Translations under genes and position numbers: made by a program | Source: Brachypodius melanocephalos | Taxonomy: Eukaryota; Chordata; Aves; Passeriformes; Pycnonotidae | Assembly (NCBI GenBank): GCA_013398615.1 | Contig: VZSR01001685.1 | Coordinates: forward strand, 4,433,019-4,497,018 | DNA length: 64,000 bases | Reading direction: 5' to 3' | Shown: positions 10,864 to 21,924 of the stretch, one piece after another | Position numbering within the stretch: the stretch's first letter is position 1 | Layout: each line of letters opens with the position of its first letter | The notes under the pieces: generated by a model | The model's database searches: none | Seen by the model: only the letters and a program-made list of their open reading frames with translations | Told to the model about the DNA's origin: nothing

Positions 10864-13800
10864 CTGGAGACAACTGCTGAGCTTGTTGCTGTCAAGTCAC
10901 TTCCATCTTAGCCCGTCAGAGTCCATTTCTCTTTCCATTCCTGTGTTTGGCACCATCCAGTTCCCACCTGTTCCCAGGTCTTTCAATAAGTATGCAGAAG
11001 GGATCTGCACTGAACCTAAGCAGAAGTGTTGGACAGTCCCATCAACCAGCCAGCCAGAGGATTTGTGCCATGATGAATGTGAAAATGAAGCAAATCGCCT
11101 GTCAAGAATTCCCTTCCCTTTTACAATTAAGTTCTAATCCTGTGTTCATCCAGCACCATTTTTCCAGGTCTCAGCCAAAGGTGATGTTCAATTGTCTCTC
11201 CTCTCTTGTGCTCCTCTCCCCTCAGGCACGCTCACTGAGAAATTAAAAAAAGAAGAGATTATGTTTCCTGATGACCTGTAGCAATACTAAAATTAACAGA
11301 CTCCAGGGAACAAAAACCCAAAATACATTATCAGGGATTGATTGTACACATTAAAAGAGATCTTCAGAAGGCAAATCTTGCGATTTTGCTGAGATGCAAA
11401 GTGTGACCACACAGCTCTTTGAAGTGCAAAGAGGAACAGTGCTGAGGGTGTCATATGCATCTCTGAGAACATGATATGATTTACATTTCAAAAGCCATAT
11501 TTAGCAGAGATGGGGGCAGCAATACAATAACAAAATTGCAGTTAAAAGAGAAAAGGAAAAATACTCAAGGCTCTCAAGTCTAGTCTATTCAAAACCATAG
11601 TGAAATTATTAGCATTCATATAGCTGCTTCCCTCCTTTTCTGGAGCAGGAAAAGAGAGAGCTGTGTGCCCACTCTATGCATGCAATTCTTAGTCTTCTGG
11701 GGTTAAAAACCTGTGCATTTCTTCCTGTCGATTACCAAACTTTGTATGTCTTGCTGTCGATTATCTTTTAAAAGTCTCAATTGTAACACAGATGAAGCAA
11801 TTCAGATGCCTTCAGACATTCAGTGAGGTGAAAAACACCCACAGGCTACACAGCAGAAAGGTGATTACATTTTTCTTGATACTGCCGCTTCTATGTAGCA
11901 TGGATACTTGCAGCTCACTGAAAACTAGTTTGTTCCACTTCCAGCTTTTCAAAGCTAGGATACAATTATTTTAATGGGGTGAAGGTGAACAGCAGACAGG
12001 CACATGTTTAGGGAGAAGATTATTTTAGAAAACAAGGAAGAAAGCAAAGAGGACTTAGAGGAGAACCCACTCACTCCCCAGCCATCCTGCTCCTCATGTA
12101 ATGATGTTTGGCTAACCATCTCCCAGCTCAGTGGCACAGACAGGTTGAAAATATACCTGTGATGATCTTATGACCTACTAAAGGATTTTAGATGATGAGC
12201 CTAGTCAGGTCTCGCAGTACTGGATTGGACCCCAGGTCCACGTGCTGGAGCAGCCCATGTCAGAGCATGGCAGTCTCAGCGGAACAGTGCAGGACCCAGC
12301 TCAGGGAGCAGGTGGGAATAACGCACTCCCCAGCCCCACTTCACCCTTCACCCTGACCTGAAAGATCTAGAGGTGCTTTTATCTGCAGCACAAGCCTGAA
12401 TATCCCAGAGAGGCCAAAACTGCAGAGAAGATTCTCATGCTCCTTGGGGTAGAGTCAGCCAGGCCTTGAGGGCTACATTAGGGACCCACCTCGGATGAGG
12501 GACAAAAAGGATCTCTCCTCAAGTGTGCCACTCAAACCAAGTGAGGCTGACACCTGATGAACGTCATTTCCCTTGCAACACAGGGAATGAAAGCCAGCTG
12601 CTAGCAAAGATGAATCTTAACGGTATTGGTATTTTTCCCTGATTTCATTATGCCACTGTCACTGAAGAACACATGTTTTTGTCTCAACACACAGCACAGG
12701 AATGACTGATTAGTTACTTGTATTCAAATCTAGTCATTTGCATTCAGATCAAATAAGGTTACAGAACAGATTTAAAATGTTTTCCCCATTTCTTACCCAA
12801 ACATCTCAACCTAACAGAGAAGAAAGTGGAAATTAAAAGGGAGAAAGGAAAAAAAAAATATGTGTAGTATCTTTTATGAGAAAACATTGCATAAAAAATT
12901 TTAGAATAGTGTTTAAAAAGCCATTATTCCTGAATATTATATAGGTCCTTGAGATACTTTTTCAACCCTTTGAAGTGCTCTATGCAACTAATAACAATTT
13001 CATATGAGGCTATTTTATTCTAAAATATATACAATTGAGCCAGTATAATATACACACACAGCAGCATATAGTTCTTTTGGGTCTTAACATTGTGCTAATT
13101 GTTCTATAATGACTATAGGTGGATGCTGCACTCATTTCTCAAACTTTTTCTCTAGAGGCCTGAGTTTCCTCTGTATTCATAAGTGGAGGTCTATATTTGC
13201 ATTTACATTTTCACTCTTGTAACTTTTGATTTTGGTTTACAAATCCAAAATTTTAATGCTTCCGTTTTCAACATTTTCATTTCACATCTTAGAGACGCTC
13301 AAGAGATGTGCAGTAATACATTAGCATCCAGGGAAATTCTCGTATTTTTATTTCTATACATTAGATATAATAAACTTCTAATTCTTAAAAGAATAAAGTA
13401 TTTTCGCTTTACTGAGAATTAATATTTTATAAAAAGAATAATTATTCTCCACATCCTCAACAGTTCTGCTGAACTAGTTAAGAACCCAGTAGTGCTGAAG
13501 AAACGCTACAACACAGGCACTTTCAGTAACCACTGCTTCTTCAGATAGAAAGATGTAATTTTAACAATATTACAAGACACTGAAACATTTAGAGAGTTTA
13601 TTTAGATGTTAATATTTAAAGGATAGTGCACTGCATCAGGTTTAAGTCCTTCCTTAAGGACTCATGCAAAAGTAGATGCTGGTATCTCTTGATTGCCCCA
13701 CGTGAGCGTTTCCTATCCTGCAGAAGTGCTCTTCTCCCATGCCAGATAACAAACTCAGAGGTGGCTGGCAGGATGGAAGGAACTGGAACAGGCTGTTGGG

Positions 13801-15888
13801 GCAAACCTGTGCCGTGTTCAGCACTTGCTGGGCCTTGTCACAATTCAAAACCAAGTTCAGTACTTATAAAATGCTTCTCCCTTACAGCTACGTGGGCTAT
13901 TTGAGGATCCTTTTAATTATGCAGACTTTAATCAGTCACATTTGCACGATTTCAGGTTTCTCAGATTACATATGCATCCAGGTGAAGATGACAAAGCAGC
14001 CCAAATGATACCATAGCAAATAAGGAAAACTGAAAATTCCACTTAAAAGAACATGTAGAGCTACAACCTTTCTATTGTACTTCCCATTATCCAGAAATTT
14101 TCCACTAAAGCTGAGCTTATGTTTAAAGGAAGGAGGTTTGTGTTTGTTTCCCAACACACTGGCATGTTTGCGTGCATGGAAAGGGTCAGGACCTCTGCTG
14201 ACACATTTCAGTGTGGCTCAGCCAACTCGAGTGAAGCCTTTCAGTGTTTATCCTTTTGTACCAGCATGGTGCAGAAATGCTGAACCAACCTACTTAAGGT
14301 CCCAAAAAGTGAAAATACATCTCTTAAACAGAGAGAATAAACAATACCAATAGAACTATAATAAGGTGTGATCTTTGATGTAATATTTTCACAACCTACG
14401 GAGATGTCAGTGGGAAACTGATTAGATGGTAAGAGAAAATGTGGACTAGAAAGACAAGAGATTTTCTCTTTGCTCCATTTGTTGCTTCCTTTCCAATAGC
14501 AACATGAACTCTGCTTCCACTTCTGCTTTCATTCATTCACTGAAGTGTTCTATGAGTCTCAGAAGCAAACCATTGTGCTGCATAAACATGTGGCTGTGCT
14601 ATAAGGATTTTTGGCTACTGTGCACTTACACAATGGAACATCTAGAAGAAAAAGCAAATCCATTTGTTTTCATCCTCTCCACTTTTCTCAGATTTGGTCC
14701 TGAGAAAGAAACCACCACCTGAACCTCACATGAATAGGAAACAGAAGTATTTCGACTATTTAACACCTTATGTGACTTACACGTTCTCATGGTATATTTA
14801 GCTAGTAAACCTGTTATTTCCCTTTTCTAAACATTCAAAGATAGAAAAAAAAGGTCAAGGTAAAAAAAAAAATCTGAGGGAGAAAAGTAAGTAAAAAGTG
14901 CAATTAAATTCTGGATTAATATCTACATTTTATGAAGTATTATGAAACCATCAGCCAGGACAAGACTGGAGGAACTTGCTCTGAAAGAAGAAGTGAAATA
15001 CTGCTTTTTTCAAGACTGATGTTTCTGTAACATCTTGAAAAACTCAAAAGCACTAGCTGACATGTAAATGCTGCAAAATGGGTTTTGTTTGTTTGGAGAG
15101 GGGATTTTTCCATTTCCTTTCACTAAATAAAGTCTGCTTCTCTGGCCCATGCTTTGGTTCCCACACAGGCTTCAAGAACTCACTCAATGTGTTGCCAGAA
15201 GAGCTAGGGTCACGGGAAGCACTTCCTGTGATAGCCCTTGGCATCCTTTGGGATGCTAAAGGCCAGCATTTCACTAAGGTGTATAACACATTTCCTAACA
15301 GGAATATCTGTACAGGAAGCCCACGTATTCACATTTTTAAGAAAGCTACTGAACAGCTTGTGAGCTGTGCTTTAAATTAAATAATCAGGGGAGGAATCGT
15401 GCTTGGATTTCTTTCAGATGAAGCAGTGTAAAAGGGGAGGGAGCTGGAGCTGCCCTGCCCTGCTCTCAGTGTGGTGGTCCCTGCAGAAGGTGGGTGCTGG
15501 CAGGGGCAGACCTCAGTGGGAGCTGGGATGCTGCTGGTACAGACGAGCTCCATGGATAAAAGGAGGACAGAAGCACGGCAGGCTGAGCTGGCAGCATGAC
15601 TCCAGCTCAACGGGAGGTTTAAGAACATCTCCAAGGAATGAAGTCTTCTGACTGAAACCCACACAAGTACTGAACTATCCACACGCTTAAACACTCTGCT
15701 GAAGTAAGGCCTATACTTCCCATAGGTTAAGGCAGCATAGACTTGGATATTTCTCTAAGAAGTTTCTGGTGAGAATAACACTTCTAACATTTTGTTTTTA
15801 TTGAACTGGGTTTTTCAAAATATCTTTTAAAGTTTGCTAAAGCCATTTAAAATTAAACTCTTGTGCACACACATAGCTCACCTCTCCA

Positions 15889-15910
15889 GGTAAATCCTTC
15901 TGGATTTACC
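15889..15910. repeat. Hairpin: 9-bp inverted repeat, 4-nt loop
   Basis: GGTAAATCC, loop TTCT, then GGATTTACC; the arms pair perfectly. No known function. Probably a local template-switch product. Confidence 0.9.
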
Positions 15911-16859
15911 AAGTTTTCCAGGCTTTGGTTTTGCTTCTCATAGAAATTCTAAACTGGATACATTAATATTGACCAATTACACCTAATCTTGTTCAGTGGT
16001 AAGTCCTGCATTTTACTGTGTGATCCTCATTTATTTTTATTTTATTTACTTCTATCTATAATTTGTCCTCCTTCCAAGACAGCATTGCACCAGTGCTAAG
16101 TAAATCTTGCTTCTTGGGAAATACTGTTCTCCATAACTCAAAGACCACTTTAAAAACTCAAGGCAACTTTCACAGGAGACCATACACAAATCAAGCAGAA
16201 AACCAGATGCTTGAAATACGTTTAACTAAGTGCATCTTTCTCTCACATGCATGCACACATATAATTTGTTTTTACTTTCAATCTTCAATATTTGCATAGG
16301 TCAGTTGTGACTTTTCAAACAGCTGCTGTATTTTATTTTCTTGGTGCATTTCAGTGACACACAAAGTGAGCTTCTGTGTTATGTTATACACATTTATATT
16401 CCTACAGATATTAGCAGATACCCTTAAGCTTGTCAGGAAGTTGTATCCAAGCTTCTTCTTACTTCGTTTTTGTTACAGCACTTCCTAAATTGGGGCAAAT
16501 GGAAGACAAGTAAAGCAAGGTGGTCTGTCTTTATCAGCTGAAGCAGAAAACAGGTCTTGAGAAGACGGTGTGTGGCCAAACCCTAGCAGCATTTTTCTGG
16601 TCTGTTAAGAAAATGTTCTATAAAGCAAAATATATCCCAAACACCAGCACACACAATTTAAAAAACACTGCAGACAAGATCCAGTTAAAAAGGAAAAGGA
16701 TGACTGTTTCAGTACAGACACTTCTTCTCCTCTTCCTCCTGTTTATTTATTTCTGGAGTTGAAGCAACAAACTGAAGCAATGGTAAAAAATCGGTCTGTC
16801 TGGTAGCTTCATGCTGAAAAAATTAGCCTCTGGTAACCATATAGAAAGCAGTATTTCCC

Positions 16860-17040
16860 AGAATCACAGAATATGCTGAGTTGGAAGAACTATCGAGTCC
16901 AGCTCCAGGCCCTGCACAGCACCATCCCCAAAAGTCACCATGTGTCTGAGAGCACTGTCCAAACAGTTCTTGACCTCAGGCAGCCTTGGTGTTGTGACCA
17001 CCTCCTTGGGAAGCCCTTTCACAAAGGAAGAAATCCTATA
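16860..17040 (-). mobile_element. CR1 LINE, 5'-truncated 3' end
   Basis: Begins with the CR1 3' terminus in antisense (AGAATCACAGAAT, then GTTGGAAGAAC), followed by the CCAGCTCC, CCCTGCACAG and CCCCAAAAGTCACCATG words of avian CR1 3' regions. The antisense of the final coding part (GLPKEVVTTP) is near 17000. The right end merges into unique sequence near 17040. It shares its word order with the copy at 39219-39337, suggesting the same subfamily. A 3'-end fragment only; no function. Confidence 0.88.
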
Positions 17041-17608
17041 AATAACTGATAACACAAATGAACATGCCACATTCCCTTCCATTTATCTTGTTAAGTGAAA
17101 TAATTGAATCCTCTATTTTCTAGCTCTGCAAACAAAGGAGCCATACATTTCACCATAGCTGTGCTGACAGGATGCAGTCAGTGGAAAACTTTACTGAGAT
17201 CCCTATGGCAAGCTACTGGATTTGGATGAGATAATTATTTGGAGAAATTGTACAAGCTGTGTTACGCAGTGCAAGTAAGAAGCTTGCGTTCTTTATTTTT
17301 GGAACTTAATAAAACTATAATTATCAGAATCTGTCATGAGAAATCATTAATCACGCTGCTCTATGAACCTGACCAGTCAAAGAAAAATCTGACCTCTGAA
17401 TTTTATTGGCCAAAATAACAAAAAGGTAGTAAGAGCAGAATCCAGTCTCGATATTTTTCCAGAAGAACAAAGGGTCATTATTTGAATTTGCAGAAGGCTG
17501 GTAAAAGCAAAAATTACACTGGGCAGATTGAGAAAAAGATGACAAATTTTTGACGGGTGTTTCTGTGACTTGTTTGAGAAATGAGCAGTAGACAGAAACC
17601 ATGGGAAT

Positions 17609-17640
17609 TCTGCATATCTCAAGACTTTGAGATATGCAGA
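17609..17640. repeat. Perfect 14-bp hairpin with 4-nt loop
   Basis: Arm TCTGCATATCTCAA (17609-17622), loop GACT, arm TTGAGATATGCAGA (17627-17640), fully complementary. Too short for a typical microRNA precursor. It is not followed by a T-run that would suggest a polymerase III terminator. Most likely from a template-switch mutation. A structural role is possible but unsupported. Confidence 0.95.
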
Positions 17641-18990
17641 TATCCAACATCCAGCTACAATCCAAAGGGCATTTAGCACACCACTGGAAAAACCATGGTT
17701 GTTAATCACAGCTGCAGAATCTGACCACCCTGACAAGCAGTAGGATAGGGAAGTTACCCATTTAACCCTGGCATGCCACAATGGATGTGTGAGCAAGGAG
17801 GGGACACCTTAGGAAAACACAACACAGCCACTGCTGATCTGCTGTCAGACCATCATCAGTGTGGAGCTGAGCATAAGATGAGACACATTTCTCTCTCTCT
17901 CCCACAGAAACCCATTGCTGCTTCAAAAAAATCTTTCTTCTGGCTCCCTTTCACCTCATCCTGAGAACCCACCACACAGACACACTCACTGTATGTTGTT
18001 TACAAGCTCTCCATTTGCCAAGTTCCTGGTTTTTTATCAGCCAACACAAGCTTCCCAAGCTCTTTATTTCGGTGTTTAGGTGTAACAGGAGCACATGGTT
18101 ATTTGCCATCTCTGTGCATTTCTGTTGCATAATAGAAGCAAATGGGCAGTGCTTCTTTTCTGGAACAAATTACAATCATGTCATACATGCCCATCATCCC
18201 AGAAGATCCAATGTCAGGCTTCTGCCCTCCACTGACAGCATTTTCTGGGCAAGGGCATCACATCCACCGAAAAAAAGGTGCACAGATGATAGCAGCTTCT
18301 CCCACTGCATTGATTAGAGCAGCTAAAACTCCTATTACACACAGTGAAGATACAGACACACATACCTACTTGACTCAAAAAAGTCAGATTTGCGTGGATC
18401 TAGCCAAGCTGCACTTTGTTTCTGAAGGTGGAAATATCTGCACATTGTTCTGGAAAGAAAATGTAGAAGATGGTACCTCTCATGTGAAATTCTCAAGCAT
18501 CTTATGGACATGGAATGCCAGAGTTCTCCCACAGTACAGGGGACCATGGAAGTAAAAATATATGGTAATCTAAAAATTTAGAGGTTAATAAGAGTTACCC
18601 AGAATTATTCCATCTTCTGTCAAAACACAGGGTACAACTGAAAAAGCACAACACTATGCTCATTTTGACAAATGGAAAATGCAGAAGAGAACAGCTCTAA
18701 CTGTAATGAAAAAAAACTGATGCTGAAGAGACACTCAGTGGTGAGGAAGTTGCTGGAGAAGGAAACTACTGTCTTGGAGTATAAAATTACTACCTGCACT
18801 GCACCAGGGCTTGCTACGCACGACTCTGGAAAGTGAGTGCTCAGCCAGTCTCAAGAAGGACATAGCATCCTGTGCACCTGGGCCATGACCAAAGAAAATC
18901 CTCTTCTGCTGAAGAGTCAAACATGAGTTATACAATTGAATTAGCATAAACTGACACCACATTGTCGCCCTGATCTTTTTCAGCCTTCTG

Positions 18991-19015
18991 ATGTTTGCAT
19001 TTTTGCATTTTTGCA
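18991..19015. repeat. Three near-identical TTTTGCAT units
   Basis: TTTGCAT, TTTTGCAT and TTTTGCA follow one another with 8-bp periodicity. On the minus strand this gives repeated ATGCAAA words, close to the POU/octamer core ATGCAAAT. They lie just upstream of the LTR-like promoter block, so they may be U3 enhancer repeats or just slippage. Confidence 0.8.
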
Positions 19016-19045
19016 AAGTTCCTCATAGATTTTCTTGTAAACAAG

Positions 19046-19270
19046 TGATGTTATTGTAACTGTTCCTTTTTGTTTATATTCCTCTCTCTAAGGAGGAGAC
19101 AAATGAGGGACTGCTTGTTTGGCCAGTGAGGTGGCAACCTCATCCTCCAATCCATGGTCATTGTTAGAAATCTATATAAGAAAAGAAGAAAAATAAACTT
19201 CCCTCTTTTCTCCCTGACAACTGGCTGTGTGCGTGTCGTTCATTTCGTGTCCTATAGCAATACCCCATCA
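19046..19270 (+). mobile_element. Probable solo LTR of an endogenous retrovirus
   Basis: The order of signals fits the core of a retroviral LTR: CCAAT at about 19148, a TATA box (TATATAAG, 19173-19180), a polyadenylation signal AATAAA (19192-19197), a pyrimidine-rich stretch, a GTGTGCGTGTCGTTCATTTCG segment typical of the R/U5 part of avian LTRs, and an end near TATAGCA or CCCCATCA. The proposed ends TGATG and CATCA are mutually inverted. No primer-binding site, gag or pol sequence follows, so it would be a solo LTR. Direct target-site repeats are not evident with these ends, and the true 5' end may lie further upstream (perhaps near 18720-18890). No protein is encoded. Confidence 0.6.
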
Positions 19271-21914
19271 CTTGAAGGAACACCGATAAGAATGTCCTAA
19301 CTTTCTGGAACACTGTATCAGTCAGTGCAATTAATGTCCATCTGCTGTGAGCAGCAGCTGTTCAGGAGGGCAAGGAAAGCAAGAGGAAAATCCACTAGTA
19401 TTTCATGCACATTACTACACAAAGCTAGTTCTAGCTTCCTGTGAACCAAGCCACGCCACAAAACTTCATTTGGTTTATTGACAGTGTCTCAGCAGCCAAC
19501 ATCATCTGCATGCTGCATGAAGAAATGCAAATGGAACATTAACCAGACAAGAAAAACCCAATTTGAAGAAAATGTTGACAGCACTGAGAACATCAGCTAC
19601 AGGGTGTTCCCAACACTATTTGGAGCAGCACAGGAGACAGAGGCATTCTGCAATGGAACTGCAGCCTGTGCAGTGCAGTCTCCTGTGTATGCCTCTCCCA
19701 GCCTAAAGGTGTGCAACTATTTCTGACTGCACAGATCCACTTCACTTCCAATACAATAGAAAACTTAAAAAGATGTATGATTGTATCCAGAAGTGACCCT
19801 TGTTATAACAAATACCTAAAAGATCTCCTATAGAACGGCACCAGATTTTAGATGACTGAAAAACCCTGAGGTTTGCTGCTGTGTACTCTACTGGTTTTTT
19901 CGCACTAAACTACAACATGAAGCAATGAGTTTTAAATTCCTGTTTGCCTCCATTAAGACCAGGTCTCCATTTTGACCAGTATCTAGCAAAACTGGTATGT
20001 TTAAACACTGTGATTACAAATTGCATCTTCTTCATTACATCATGGCTGAGCTCTGAACTTAATGGAACAATCCAGAGATCCAAACCATTGCTTCAACATG
20101 GTCTCCCACTGCTCTGCTTTCCAGAGCATCCACTTGAATGTTATCCTCTGAATGACACTAGACAACAACAAGATTAATACACATCAGAAACCATATCCAA
20201 GCAGAACTTTCTCCTGCATCCACAATGGTTTTGCCCATGCCAGACGAAGGAAAATGAACTCTGTCTTGTTACTCAGTAATCCAGAAAACACTGAAGGAAG
20301 TGCTCTTTCAGCATTTAAAAAGTATGTACTTTTGAGCCCCACAGTCAATGGGGCATAAGTAATTTCTCAGCAAGTCTTAGCTACAACTAACAATACAATT
20401 TTACTCCAACTTTCAACACATAAATGAGAAAAGGAACAAAAAACACGGGTTAGCATTTCTTGTATTTTTCTTGGACTTGGTACATTGGACTTCATATTTC
20501 TGGGCATGTTATCTGATCTCTCTGGGCTTCGGATCCAGTCACTAAAATACATATAACTTCTACCTGTGGATTAAGGAGCTATAAAAAGCTTAGGGAACAG
20601 AAGTGTTACTGGTAAAACAGACAGAAAATGCTAAAGCAGAGCTTTGATAAATTTGATTTTGTTCTCAAGAGAGTATATCATTCTGCCAAAATCCAAGCCA
20701 ACTCTATTAGCACTGTAAAATCATGCCAAAGAAACACTTTTAACTAAGTTAGAGTCAATGATTCTTGATTTCCAGGTAATACCAACCATAGATACTCTGC
20801 TTTAAGTCTGGCCTTCTTCAAAAAAATCTATTGGAAAACTACTCACAAAACTCACATGAAAAGCACAAGTGGGAAGCAGTATCCTGAGGTGATCAGCTAG
20901 ATCTCATGTCCCAGAAAACCACACAGTTCTCTCCAATTCCCCATTATTCCACATACAAAAAGCAAAGATTTTTTTTTTTTCCCTGTGCTTGAAGGACAGC
21001 TTTTTACATAAACAAAGTGCATAAAGGCACGGGAAGTAATGCTGTTACCAGTTAAATCTGTGAAATTTCTGAGAAGTTCTTGCTTAGCACAAATATAAGA
21101 GAATCTCAACTCACTCACTTCAGCTTTAATTCATGAAGCATTCCTAACCCTAACTGGCAAAACCAAACAACCCATTAGGAACACCATGTTTGTATTTTTG
21201 TAATCCGGTGCCCTATCTATTTTCTATCGATGTTTTTTTAATAATAGATATATTTTAACATGCCCTTGTTGTATTTTAAAATCATTCTTGCTATGCTCAC
21301 GTACAGTATCTGGATGCAACAGAGGCCTGTAACTGCATGGAACTGAAGAAGTGTGTTACTAACACAACACTGGCAGCACCTCCTGTAGTAACAGGGAGGG
21401 CAGGTTGACCAAACAACTCAAAAATTGGTATTCTTATGAAGAAGAACTGGGCTGGTTTGTTTTCCTCAAGCAAACATCCCATTTAACTGCTCTCTTCTCA
21501 CACTATCCCTGCATAGCATACCTTAGCTTTGGTTTGTGTTTTACAATAGCCTTTAAAGTACAACCCCACAACTTTCAATTTCAAATGTCCATGAGATTAC
21601 ATGTGCAGTATTTCAAGCCTACCTGTCAGTCCTCTTCGCCACCACCACAACCCTCTGCAATAAAGGCAGATTCCTATAGGAAGAGCCTGCACAGTCGTAT
21701 TTTATAAATAATTACGAACTGTAATTAAAGCTCCACAGCCACAAACAGAAACACTGCAATCTCATATTAGAAGAAAATACTGATCTCTGCAGATGAACAA
21801 TCATTATCTTCCTTGTTCAGTCATGGAGCTGCAGCTTTGTATTTCCCAGCTGTTAACTTATCATCAGTCTTACCACAAGAAAAAGAAATTTTTTTGCCTT
21901 TCCATCCCACCACT
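19271..21914. other. Gene-free unique DNA
   Basis: No protein or repeat family recognised. Open frames stay below about 85 codons. A run of 12 T is at 20969-20980. No retroviral internal region follows the LTR-like block. Confidence 0.5.
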
Positions 21915-21924
21915 NNNNNNNNNN
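21915..21924. other. Assembly gap (10 N)
   Basis: Ten consecutive N in otherwise continuous sequence. The true size and content are unknown. The + open frame spanning 21793-21975 crosses the gap and should be disregarded. Confidence 1.

Larger units (their letters stand above)
8161..16859. other. Gene-free unique DNA
   Basis: No repeat family or protein family recognised. Contains a perfect 14-bp palindrome at 8955-8968 (GTATCAATTGATAC), a purine-rich patch near 9470-9660, a GC-richer patch near 12220-12360 and 15430-15600, and a 9-bp hairpin at 15889-15910. A splice-bounded open stretch on the minus strand at 10777-10863 is listed separately as a weak exon candidate. Open frames of up to 119 codons look like chance. 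Confidence 0.5.
17041..19045. other. Gene-free DNA leading into the LTR-like block
   Basis: Contains the perfect hairpin at 17609-17640 and overlapping minus open frames of 104 and 139 codons (17351-17796) with no recognisable domain. From about 18720 to 19045 the sequence could be the upstream U3 part of the LTR-like element that follows, but I cannot confirm this. A triple TTTTGCAT-like repeat lies at 18991-19015. Confidence 0.5.

Noticed and set aside
17351..17796. 104- and 139-codon minus frames as genes
   Set aside because: Overlapping frames in different registers, no homology, and they include the palindromic hairpin.
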